Origin: an uncultured Oscillospiraceae bacterium
GTDB taxonomy: Bacteria; Bacillota; Clostridia; Oscillospirales; Oscillospiraceae
NCBI GenBank assembly: GCA_910588105.1
Contig: CAJUQD010000083.1
Coordinates: 1 to 8,334, forward strand
Length of the DNA: 8,334 nucleotides
Reading direction: 5' to 3'
Shown: in pieces, positions 1 to 6,211 of the stretch
Position numbering within the stretch: position 1 is the stretch's first letter
How the letters are laid out: every line of letters begins with the position of its first letter
The notes under the pieces: generated by a model
What the model was told of the DNA's origin: nothing
The model's database searches: none
What the model saw: only the letters and a program-made list of their open reading frames with translations
Made by a program: the position numbers and the translations under genes

Positions 1-1199
1 ACAAGAGCCAGACCGCCCGGGTGCAGGCCCTCAGCGACTTCAAGGCGGGCCGGGTACGGGTGCTGGCGGCCACCGACATCGCCGCCCGGGGCATCGACAT
101 CAGCGAGCTGCCCTTCGTATTCAACTACAACCTGCCCGACGTGCCCGAGACCTACGTCCACCGCATCGGCCGCACCGGCCGGGCCGGGCACGGGGGGGAG
201 GCGGTCTCCTTCTGCCAGTTCGACGAGAAGGACGAGCTGCGCGCCATTGAAAAGCTGCTGGGCAGGCCCATCCCGGTGGTGGAAAACCACCCCTTCCCCA
301 TGGAAAACTTCGACCCGCCCCAGAAGGACAAGCACGGGCGGCCCGTCAACTCCGAGGACGCAGAGGCCCGTGCCGCAGCCAGGGAGAAGCGCCGCCAGAA
401 GGACGCGGAAAACAAGGCCCGCGCGGAAGAGCGCAAGCTGGCCGCCCCCCCCACCGGCGCAAAACCGCCGGCCGTGGGCCCCGTAGGATTAAAATCCTCG
501 GGCGGAATGAATCCGCCCTGCGGGAATCCTTCGGATCCTACGGCGGACTCCCGCCGTCCCCGCTTCACAGCCGCCAAGGACACGCCTCAGGCTAAAGTAG
601 AGGAAATTGCTGCGGAGGCGGATAGGCAAAAAAAGAAAAAGCGCCGCCGCAAAAAATCCGGAGGCGGCCAAGAGGCCCAGGCCGGGGCCCCGCAGGGACT
701 ACCCCCCCCCGACCAGACGGATCCGTCCGGCGGCCTCGCGGCGGACTCCCGCCGTGCCCGCCCTGCGGGGGGGCGGGGGGTGCGCCAGGGGCGCATCTCC
801 GACACCCTGCCCGACCAGCCCGCCGTGCCCGTCACCGACTTTTATAAGCCCAACCCCCTGGACTCCGATGTGATTATGGACGCCACCGCCCGGCTGCTGG
901 CTCCCCGCCTCCCCGCCCCCCGGCCCAAAGCCCAGGGCGGGGAGGGACAGGGCGCGCCCAAAGGGCAGGACAGGGCCGCCAAGTCCCGGCAGTCCAAACC
1001 CCGCCGCCAGGGCAAGAAGCAGGGCGCGCCGTCCCAGCCCACCCGGGAGCCCGTCCTTCCCCCCTCCCTGGCCGGCAGGAAACACCGCCGGGACGACCGG
1101 CCCCGGCCCATTGAGGCCCCTCCCCGCGCCGACCGCCAGAAGGACTCCACCCAGCACAAGAGCCTGATGCGGCCCTACTACCTCCATGACGGCGAGTGA
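1..1199 (+). CDS. DEAD-box RNA helicase, RhlE-like, C-terminal part (5' end outside window)
   Basis: ATP-dependent RNA helicase, expected to remodel RNA duplexes in ribosome assembly or mRNA turnover in the cytoplasm. The frame is open from base 3, so the N-terminal RecA lobe lies upstream. Helicase motif V (ATDIAARGID) is encoded near 75-104 and motif VI (HRIGRTGRAG) near 162-191, followed by the usual end of the second RecA lobe at about 290. The rest, roughly 300 residues, is a low-complexity tail rich in Lys, Arg, Pro, Gln and Ala, of the kind that adds RNA affinity in RhlE-type helicases. The extreme C terminus (KSLMRPYYLHDGE) looks like a defined short end rather than drift. The tail carries palindromic repeat DNA read in frame (481-557 and 716-755) and homopolymer tracts C8 (445-452) and C9 (702-710). 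The stop codon lies inside the next gene. Family membership is secure; the exact paralogue is not. Confidence 0.93.
   Translation, partial: KSQTARVQALSDFKAGRVRVLAATDIAARGIDISELPFVFNYNLPDVPETYVHRIGRTGRAGHGGEAVSFCQFDEKDELRAIEKLLGRPIPVVENHPFPMENFDPPQKDKHGRPVNSEDAEARAAAREKRRQKDAENKARAEERKLAAPPTGAKPPAVGPVGLKSSGGMNPPCGNPSDPTADSRRPRFTAAKDTPQAKVEEIAAEADRQKKKKRRRKKSGGGQEAQAGAPQGLPPPDQTDPSGGLAADSRRARPAGGRGVRQGRISDTLPDQPAVPVTDFYKPNPLDSDVIMDATARLLAPRLPAPRPKAQGGEGQGAPKGQDRAAKSRQSKPRRQGKKQGAPSQPTREPVLPPSLAGRKHRRDDRPRPIEAPPRADRQKDSTQHKSLMRPYYLHDGE
481..557. repeat. Palindromic repeat element inside the helicase gene
   Basis: A compact set of nested inverted repeats. The outer arms CCGTAGGAT (481-489) and ATCCTACGG (535-543) are perfect complements and bound a 63-base unit, exactly 21 codons. 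Inside are AGGATT/AATCCT (485-490/493-498), GGGCGGA/TCCGCCC (500-506/512-518) and ATCC/GGAT (526-529/533-536). Beyond and overlapping the right arm are GCGGGA/TCCCGC (520-525/549-554) and ACGGCGG/CCGCCGT (540-546/551-557). The frame stays open through all of it, giving a Gly/Pro/Ser-rich stretch unlike the Lys/Arg/Ala-rich tail around it. I infer an in-frame insertion of a mobile or formerly mobile palindromic repeat, comparable in kind to the Rickettsia palindromic elements that insert in coding sequence. Copies elsewhere in the genome cannot be seen from here. Confidence 0.7.
716..755. repeat. Second, partial palindromic repeat in the helicase tail
   Basis: Bases 739-755 match 541-557 exactly over 17 bases and are read in the same codon frame (Ala-Asp-Ser-Arg-Arg). 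Both copies are preceded by CGGATCC, but here the spacer is longer. The left part, 716-727, is a perfect 12-base palindrome (GACGGATCCGTC), and 739-744/749-754 form a short hairpin. It is probably a degraded or rearranged relative of the element at 481-557. Confidence 0.6.
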
Positions 1200-2082
1200 G
1201 CGGGGGGGGCGCGCCCACCACCGCCCCCGGCGGAAACGCCTGCGTCCCCTGCGGTGGCTGGCCGCCCTGCTGTTTCTGGCCGCGGGAGGCTGGTTCTGGT
1301 TCCAATGGCAGTGCTGGGGCCTCCAGACCACCCATACCCAGGCGGAGCTTGCCAACCTGCCCCAGGGCTTCGGCGGCTTCCAGATCGTCCACCTGTCCGA
1401 CCTCCACGGCCACGAGTACGGCGAGGGCAGCCGGGAGCTGCTGGACCGGGTGCGGGAGGAGGCCCCCGACCTCATCGTGGTCACCGGCGACCTCATCGAC
1501 CAGAAATCCCAGCTGGCCATGGTGCCCGCCCTGGCAAAGGGGCTGGCGGCCATCGCGCCGTCCTATTACGTCACTGGCAACCACGAGTGGGCCCTGGGTT
1601 CTGGGACAGTGCGGGAGCTGAAAAGCGTACTGGCCCAGTGCGGGGTGACGGTGCTGTCCAACCAGTATGAAATTCTGGAACGCGGCGGAGGCCGGCTGGC
1701 GCTGGCCGGGGTGGACGACCCCAACGGCCGCGCCGACCAGACCACCCCCGAGGAGCTGTATGCCCAAATCGGGGAGGAAACCCCCGGCCTGTTCACCCTG
1801 CTGCTGGCCCACCGCAACGACCATTTCGGGCAGTATGCCGCCGCCGGCTATGATTTTGTCATGTCCGGCCACGGCCACGGGGGGATCGTCCGCCTGCCTT
1901 TCGCGGGCGGACTCATCGGCACCGACCGGCGGTTCTTCCCGCCCTGGACGTCCGGGGTGTACCGCCTGGGGGACAGCGCCCTGTTCGTCTCCCGGGGCCT
2001 GGGGAACAACACCGTGCCCATCAAGGGCTTCCGGCTGTTTAACCGGCCCGAGCTGGCGGTGGTGACGTTGAAGCGGGGCTGA
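1186..2082 (+). CDS. Membrane-anchored metallophosphoesterase (YkuE/YaeI-like)
   Basis: A 298-residue calcineurin-like phosphoesterase with a two-metal centre. The N terminus is strongly basic (residues about 7-23) and is followed by a hydrophobic, Trp-rich segment at about 24-42, consistent with an uncleaved signal anchor that places the catalytic domain outside the membrane. All family metal motifs are present: SDLHG (Asp72, His74), GDLID (Asp102), GNHE (Asn132, His133), a lone His209, and GHGHGG (His229, His231). Family members of this type act on phospholipid-linked substrates such as UDP-diacylglucosamine-like lipids or on other phosphoesters; the substrate here is unknown. The last motif reads GHGHGGI instead of the common GHTHGGQ, keeping both histidines. 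The ATG at 1186 overlaps the helicase stop by 14 bases, which suggests translational coupling. A G8 run (1202-1209) lies in codons 6-9. Confidence 0.9.
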   Translation: MTASERGGRAHHRPRRKRLRPLRWLAALLFLAAGGWFWFQWQCWGLQTTHTQAELANLPQGFGGFQIVHLSDLHGHEYGEGSRELLDRVREEAPDLIVVTGDLIDQKSQLAMVPALAKGLAAIAPSYYVTGNHEWALGSGTVRELKSVLAQCGVTVLSNQYEILERGGGRLALAGVDDPNGRADQTTPEELYAQIGEETPGLFTLLLAHRNDHFGQYAAAGYDFVMSGHGHGGIVRLPFAGGLIGTDRRFFPPWTSGVYRLGDSALFVSRGLGNNTVPIKGFRLFNRPELAVVTLKRG

Positions 2083-2084
2083 AA

Positions 2085-2168
2085 TTGCGGGCCTATCAAT
2101 ATTACGAAAGCGTCGAACACCGTCCTGAGTACGAAAAACTCATTGCGCTGGCAGACTTTTCAACGTGA
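2085..2168 (+). other. Lower-G+C patch with a 27-codon open frame
   Basis: Immediately after the phosphoesterase stop, about 84 bases are roughly half G+C, clearly lower than the flanking genes. From TTG at 2085 they form an open frame of 27 codons ending in TGA at 2166-2168, giving a Tyr/Glu-rich peptide containing YQYYESVEHRPEYEKL. The translation looks protein-like, but there is no good ribosome binding site. It may be a remnant of a lost gene or chance. I do not assign a function. Confidence 0.2.
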
Positions 2169-2398
2169 CCCTTGAGTAGCCCCTGGGCCGGGCGGACGGG
2201 CCGGGTTAATGCCCCGGAACGCCGGGCGCGCCTGCTTAAGCGCTCCAAATAGAGTCCTCACCTGCCGGCGCCTGAGAAACTCAGGTCCGGTGCGGGCCGG
2301 AAACGGAAGCGGAACTGATCCGGCACCCGCAATAGCCGGCCACTCCCCGTCCCGTAAAATCGGCAGCCCTTGACCTGAAGGGGGGCTTCTTAAAGGGG
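2169..2398 (+). ncRNA. Candidate multibranched structured RNA upstream of mnmG
   Basis: About 230 non-coding bases whose two ends pair. Closing stem P1 joins 2169-2183 to 2382-2397 (14 Watson-Crick pairs and one G-U, with A2392 bulged and one T-T mismatch at 2177/2388). Inside, P2 joins GGACGGG (2194-2200) to CCCGTCC (2346-2352). P2 encloses four hairpins: 2201-2205/2213-2217 with loop TTAATGC; 2220-2225/2265-2270; 2271-2276/2280-2285 with loop AAA; and a 14-pair bulged arm 2287-2300/2320-2339 made of CCGG, TGCGGG and CCGG blocks. Nested pairing of this extent suggests a genuine RNA, either a cis-acting leader for mnmG or a free small RNA. I could not match it to tmRNA, RNase P RNA, SRP RNA, T-box, TPP or cobalamin consensus sequences. 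In G+C-rich DNA some of this could be chance. No convincing promoter was found. Confidence 0.45.
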
Positions 2399-2489
2399 AG
2401 GCCGACTATGGAAGCGGCCCCCTTAAGCGCACTCTTTGGCTGCTCTCTCTTGCGGGAGAGAAAGCAGCATCCCCGTCCCGCGCAGGGAC
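2378..2489 (+). promoter_or_regulatory. Hairpin-rich leader of mnmG
   Basis: Three consecutive hairpins lie between the candidate RNA and the mnmG ribosome binding site. The first pairs AAGGGGG+GCTTC (2378-2389) with GAAGC+CCCCCTT (2411-2424), skipping two G bases; an alternative form pairs 2389-2398 with 2419-2427. The second pairs 2439-2451 with 2456-2468 around the tetraloop GCGG, with one C-A mismatch. The third pairs GTCCC (2475-2479) with GGGAC (2485-2489) and ends two bases before the Shine-Dalgarno. None is followed by a T-run, so none is a standard intrinsic terminator. The first hairpin uses the same bases as the 3' strand of the P1 stem at 2382-2397, so the two folds exclude one another. 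Confidence 0.4.
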
Positions 2490-2491
2490 AC

Positions 2492-2499
2492 GAAGGAGG
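2492..2499 (+). promoter_or_regulatory. Ribosome binding site fixing the mnmG start
   Basis: GAAGGAGG lies seven bases before the ATG at 2507. A further in-frame ATG at 2408 would add 33 residues that read through the leader hairpins and do not resemble MnmG. The Shine-Dalgarno therefore supports 2507 as the start. Confidence 0.85.
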
Positions 2500-2506
2500 C
2501 TGCGTC

Positions 2507-4390
2507 ATGCGCTACGACGCCGGACAATTTGACATTGCCGTCATCGGCGCGGGCCACGCTGGCATCGAGGCCGCCCTGGCCGCCGCCCGGATGGGGCTGA
2601 AAACGGTTTGCTTCACCATCAACCTGGACGCGGTGGGCAACATGCCCTGCAACCCCGCCATCGGCGGCACCGGCAAGGGCCATCTGGTGCGGGAGATCGA
2701 CGCCCTGGGGGGCGAGATGGCCCACGCCGCCGACCGGGCCTGCATCCAGTACCGAATGCTCAACCGGGGCAAAGGCCCTGCGGTGTGGTCCCTCCGGGCC
2801 CAGGCGGACCGCCGCCGCTACCAGGAGGTGATGAAGCACACCCTGGAGCTGCAAGAGAATTTGTGGGTAAAGCAGGCGGAGGTCACGGAGATTCTCACCG
2901 AACACGGGGCCGTCTCCGGGGTGGCCACCGCCACCGGGGCCGTTTACCGCGTCAAGGCCGCCGTCATCGCCACCGGCACCTACCTGGGGGGGCGCACCAT
3001 CGTGGGGGAGGTGTCCCGCCCCTCCGGCCCCGACGGCATGGCCGCCGCCCTACCCCTGACGGACTGCCTGGTACGCCTGGGATTGTCCATCCGCCGGTTC
3101 AAGACGGGCACGCCCCCACGGGTCAACCGCCGGAGCGTGGACTTTTCTAAAATGGAGGTCCAGCCGGGGGACGACGTCCCCGAGCCCTTCTCCTTTTCCA
3201 CTGCCCTTCCGCCGGAAAACCGGGCGGTGTGCTACCTGACCTACACCAACGAAAAAACCCACCGGGTCATCCGGGATAACCTCCACCGCTCCCCCTTGTT
3301 CTCCGGGATGATCGAGGGGGTGGGCCCCCGGTACTGCCCCTCCATCGAGGACAAGGTGGTGCGGTTTTCCGAAAAGCCCCGGCACCAGCTGTTCATCGAG
3401 CCCATGGGCCTCAACACCGAGGAGCTGTACATCCAGGGCTTTTCCTCCTCTTTGCCCGAGGAGGTGCAGGTGGAGATGCTCCACACCATCCCCGGCCTGG
3501 AGCGGGCGGAAATGACCCGGTGCGCCTACGCCATCGAGTACGACTGCGCGGATCCCACGCAGCTGCTGCCCACCCTGGAGTGCAAAAAAGTCCCCGGCCT
3601 GTACGGCGCGGGGCAATTCAACGGCTCCTCCGGCTACGAAGAGGCCGCCGCCCAGGGGCTGATGGCGGGGGTCAACGCGGCGCTGAAGCTCAAGGGCGGG
3701 CCGCCCCTCATTTTGAGCCGGGGGGACGGCTATATCGGGGTACTCATCGACGACCTGGTGACGAAGGGGACGAACGAGCCCTACCGCATGATGACTTCCC
3801 GGACGGAGTACCGGCTCATCCACCGGCAGGACAACGCAGACCGCCGCCTAGCGGCCTATGGCCGCCGGGTGGGGCTGGTCAGCGGGGAGCGGCTAGTCCA
3901 GGTGGAGGAAAAGTACGCCGCCGTGGACCGGGAAGTACGCCGCCTGGAACACATGGGCGCGGCCCCTTCCCCCGCGCTGGACAAGCTTCTGGAGGAAAAA
4001 GGCGAGCCCCCCTGCCCCCACGGGGCGAGGCTGGTCGACCTGCTGCGCCGCCCAAGGCTGGGCTATGCCGACTTGGCCCCCTTTGACCCGTCCCGGCCCC
4101 CCCTTTCCCGGGAAATCACCCGGCAGGTGGAGATCTCGGTGAAATACCAGGGCTACATCGAGCGGCAGAACCGGCAGGTGGAGGAGCTGCGCCGGCTGGA
4201 GGACAGGCCCCTTCCCCCCGACATGGACTATCTGGGCATACAGGGTTTGCGGCTGGAGGCCCGGCAGAAGCTGGACAAGATCCGCCCGTTGAACCTGGGG
4301 CAGGCGTCCCGGGTGTCCGGGGTGTCCCCGGCGGATGTCACCGCGCTGATGATCTATCTGGAAAAGGGGGCCGCGCCATGGAGATTGTGA
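2507..4390 (+). CDS. mnmG: tRNA uridine-5-carboxymethylaminomethyl(34) synthesis enzyme MnmG (GidA)
   Basis: FAD-dependent enzyme that works with the GTPase MnmE and a folate one-carbon donor to install the (carboxymethyl)aminomethyl group on wobble U34 of certain tRNAs. At 627 residues from the ATG at 2507 it has the family's usual length. The FAD-binding GAGHAG sits at residues 14-19. The MPCNPAIGGTGKGH block (46-59) carries Cys48, and RYCPSIEDKVVRF carries Cys277; these correspond to the two conserved functional cysteines. RFKTGTPPR and the YGAGQFNGSSGYEEAAAQG block near the end of the FAD domain are intact, as is the C-terminal helical MnmE/tRNA-binding domain ending in VTALMIYLEKG. GTGKGH replaces the more usual GIGKGH. 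In many Firmicutes mnmG sits between mnmE and rsmG; here its neighbours are unrelated, so the usual operon is broken up. The next gene overlaps its end by 13 bases. Confidence 0.98.
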   Translation: MRYDAGQFDIAVIGAGHAGIEAALAAARMGLKTVCFTINLDAVGNMPCNPAIGGTGKGHLVREIDALGGEMAHAADRACIQYRMLNRGKGPAVWSLRAQADRRRYQEVMKHTLELQENLWVKQAEVTEILTEHGAVSGVATATGAVYRVKAAVIATGTYLGGRTIVGEVSRPSGPDGMAAALPLTDCLVRLGLSIRRFKTGTPPRVNRRSVDFSKMEVQPGDDVPEPFSFSTALPPENRAVCYLTYTNEKTHRVIRDNLHRSPLFSGMIEGVGPRYCPSIEDKVVRFSEKPRHQLFIEPMGLNTEELYIQGFSSSLPEEVQVEMLHTIPGLERAEMTRCAYAIEYDCADPTQLLPTLECKKVPGLYGAGQFNGSSGYEEAAAQGLMAGVNAALKLKGGPPLILSRGDGYIGVLIDDLVTKGTNEPYRMMTSRTEYRLIHRQDNADRRLAAYGRRVGLVSGERLVQVEEKYAAVDREVRRLEHMGAAPSPALDKLLEEKGEPPCPHGARLVDLLRRPRLGYADLAPFDPSRPPLSREITRQVEISVKYQGYIERQNRQVEELRRLEDRPLPPDMDYLGIQGLRLEARQKLDKIRPLNLGQASRVSGVSPADVTALMIYLEKGAAPWRL

Positions 4391-4851
4391 CCTGTGAGCT
4401 GCCCCCTGTCTCCATCGTCGGCATGGAGGGCGGGGCATGGCCGGGGCACAACCCCGCCCCCTCCCTGTGGGAGCAGGCCAACGCCCGGTTCGGCGAGGTG
4501 GAGGCGCTGGCCCTGCGGGACGAAAGCGGCGCGCCTGTGGGCGTATGGGGCGCTATGAGCGACCTGTCCCGCTCCTTCCTGCCCTGGGGGGACAGCTTCA
4601 CCCGGGGGCTGTATCTGGCGGGCATCCAGGTCCCGGACAGCGCCCGGCCCCCCCTGGGCTGGACAAAGTGGACCCTGCCCGCCTTCGCCTGCCTTCGGGT
4701 CCGAACGGAAGGGGACTACGCCGCCGCGTTCCAGGCGGGATTGGACGAATTAGGGCAGCGGGGGCTGTCCCTGGCCGGGGCAGTGCAGGAGTGCCAGCGC
4801 CCGGCGGAGGGCGGACAGCTGTATTTGTTCTTTCCATTTAAACGACTGTGA
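4378..4851 (+). CDS. GyrI-like / effector-binding domain protein
   Basis: A 157-residue stand-alone protein resembling the GyrI-like small-molecule-binding family (the SOUL/BacT effector-binding fold also found at the C terminus of AraC- and MerR-type regulators). Supporting features in order: a hydrophobic start followed by LWEQANARF (30-38), GVWGAM (55-60), the FLPWGDSFTRGLYLAGIQV block (67-85), a Pro-rich turn, WTLPAFACLRV (98-108), and a terminal GGQLYLFFPFKRL strand (145-157). There is no DNA-binding domain, so it is not itself a regulator; stand-alone members bind hydrophobic or amphipathic ligands, and some inhibit DNA gyrase or hydrolyse small toxins. The conserved acidic residue region near the ligand pocket appears to be retained (Glu138), but this needs alignment. 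Its ATG at 4378 lies inside the mnmG end and its stop is 15 bases before the murT-like gene, so it is likely co-translated with both. Function is unknown. Confidence 0.72.
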   Translation: MEIVTCELPPVSIVGMEGGAWPGHNPAPSLWEQANARFGEVEALALRDESGAPVGVWGAMSDLSRSFLPWGDSFTRGLYLAGIQVPDSARPPLGWTKWTLPAFACLRVRTEGDYAAAFQAGLDELGQRGLSLAGAVQECQRPAEGGQLYLFFPFKRL

Positions 4852-4866
4852 GAGGAAGCAACCGAC

Positions 4867-6198
4867 ATGAGATTAGTTCTGGCCGTCATCGTGTGCAAGC
4901 TCCTGCGCTTTATCGGCGGGCTCATTGGCAAAGGCAGCTCCCTGCCGGGGCAGTTCGCCCTGAAGGTATGCCCCAACGTGCTGGGCCGGGTGGCGCTGCC
5001 CGCAAACGTCATCGCCGTCACCGGCTCCAACGGCAAGACCTCCACTGTGGAGATGATCGCCGCCATCCTGGAGCAGGACGGGCGGAAGGTGGTTTATAAC
5101 AAGGAGGGCTCCAACCAGATCGAGGGGGTTGCCACCCTCATCCTGTCCCACTGTACCCTGGGCGGGAAAATGCGGGGGGACGTGCTGCTGCTGGAGAGCG
5201 ACGAGCGCTATGCCCGGCACACCTTCAAATGGTTCCACCCCACCCACTTTGTCATCACCAACCTGTACCGGGACCAGCTCACCCGCAACGGCCACCCGGA
5301 ATGGGTCTATGATGCCATCAAGCACGCGGTGTCCCCGGAGACCACCCTGGTGCTCAACGCCGACGACCCGCTGGTGTCCTGCTTCGCCAAGGACCACGAC
5401 CCGGCCCGGGTAAAGTGGTTTGGTCTGGATGCCTGCCCCATCAGCACACAGGAACACCACGGGGTCTACCACGACGGCGCCCGCTGCCCGGTGTGCAAGG
5501 GCAGGATGGAATACTCCTGCTACCACTACGCCCATATCGGGCACTATTCCTGCCCCTCCTGCGGGCACAGGCGGCACGCCGCCGACTTTTCCGTCACCGC
5601 CCTGGATCTGAAGGCGGGGACGTTCACCATCAACGGCGAGACAGACATATCCCTGGCCTTCAAGAGCATCTACAACGTCTACAACATCCTGGCGGCCTGG
5701 TCGGTGTGCGCCCTGGCGGGGGTGTCCCCCAATGTGATGTCCGGGGTTATCAATAACTATATGTTGAAAAACGGCCGGATGATTACCTTCCGTCTGGGGA
5801 ACCACCGGGGCACCCTGCTCACCTCCAAGCACGAGAACTCGGTGGCCTACGATACCAACCTGGCCTATATCGCCGCCGCCGAAAACCCCTGCACGGTGCT
5901 GGTCATCGTGGACGCCATCAGCCGGAAGTACTTCACCGGCGAGACCAGCTGGCTGTGGGACATCGACTTCGACCGGCTGGGCTGCCCGCAGGTGCAAAAG
6001 ATCATGCTGTACGGCAGGTACTGCAATGACCTGGCGGTGCGGTTCAAGTACAGCCGCGTCCCGGCGGACAAGATCGAGGTGGGGGAGAGCATCCCCACGG
6101 CGGCCCAGTACCTGAGGGAAAACGGGGACGAGGACGTGTACGTGGTCACCTGCTTCTCCGACCGGGACAAGCTCCTCTCGCTGGTTGAGAAGGATTAA
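4867..6198 (+). CDS. murT: MurT-like Mur ligase (lipid II isoglutaminyl synthase catalytic subunit family), divergent
   Basis: A 443-residue Mur ligase homologue. The canonical MurT/GatD complex uses ATP and glutamine-derived ammonia to amidate D-isoglutamate of lipid II at the cytoplasmic membrane face. Evidence: a short hydrophobic N terminus and LPGQFALKV (26-34) as in MurT; the ATP-binding VTGSNGKTST (51-60); YNKEGSNQIEG (77-87); LLLESDERYAR (107-117); NLYRDQLTRNG (132-142); the Mur-type LNADDPLV (163-170); and the MurT-specific Cys4 zinc ribbon, CPVC (207-210) and CPSC (229-232). Several motifs differ from the family as I know it: GSNGKTST for GTNGKTTT, a SKHENSVAYD block (320-329) where KNPAG is usual, and VDAISRKYFTGETSW (348-362) where an Asp-rich NDxxADGxDxSW motif is expected. 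The ATG at 4867 follows AGAGG at 4851-4855. The gatD-like gene follows 13 bases after its stop. The family is clear; the canonical reaction is not assured. Confidence 0.88.
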   Translation: MRLVLAVIVCKLLRFIGGLIGKGSSLPGQFALKVCPNVLGRVALPANVIAVTGSNGKTSTVEMIAAILEQDGRKVVYNKEGSNQIEGVATLILSHCTLGGKMRGDVLLLESDERYARHTFKWFHPTHFVITNLYRDQLTRNGHPEWVYDAIKHAVSPETTLVLNADDPLVSCFAKDHDPARVKWFGLDACPISTQEHHGVYHDGARCPVCKGRMEYSCYHYAHIGHYSCPSCGHRRHAADFSVTALDLKAGTFTINGETDISLAFKSIYNVYNILAAWSVCALAGVSPNVMSGVINNYMLKNGRMITFRLGNHRGTLLTSKHENSVAYDTNLAYIAAAENPCTVLVIVDAISRKYFTGETSWLWDIDFDRLGCPQVQKIMLYGRYCNDLAVRFKYSRVPADKIEVGESIPTAAQYLRENGDEDVYVVTCFSDRDKLLSLVEKD

Positions 6199-6211
6199 GG
6201 AGGAAAACGCC

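Noticed and set aside
699..1878. Long - strand frames opposite the helicase tail and the phosphoesterase.
   Set aside because: Low-complexity Gly/Ala/Pro/Arg-rich translations, antisense to clear genes, with no ribosome binding site or motif.
2169..2398. SRP RNA, RNase P RNA, tmRNA, T-box, TPP or cobalamin riboswitch as an explanation for the structured region.
   Set aside because: The hallmark sequences are missing: no SRP GGTCAGG-CCGGAAGGAAGCAG block, no RNase P GAGGAAAGTCC, no T-box AGGGTGG-ACCGCG. The faint resemblance to TPP (CTGAGA, GAACTGATCCGG) does not extend to the rest of that consensus.
2439..2468. Strong hairpin with a GCGG tetraloop as an intrinsic terminator before mnmG.
   Set aside because: It is followed by ATCCCCGTCCC, not a T-run, and sits within the presumed mnmG leader.
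2408..2506. An upstream in-frame ATG that would lengthen MnmG by 33 residues.
   Set aside because: The extra residues read through leader hairpins and have no counterpart in the family. The strong Shine-Dalgarno at 2492-2499 serves the ATG at 2507, which gives the normal length.
5485..5565. The CxxC pairs in the MurT-like protein as a sign of a fused DNA-binding zinc finger.
   Set aside because: A Cys4 zinc ribbon at this position is a normal feature of MurT, so no fusion is implied.
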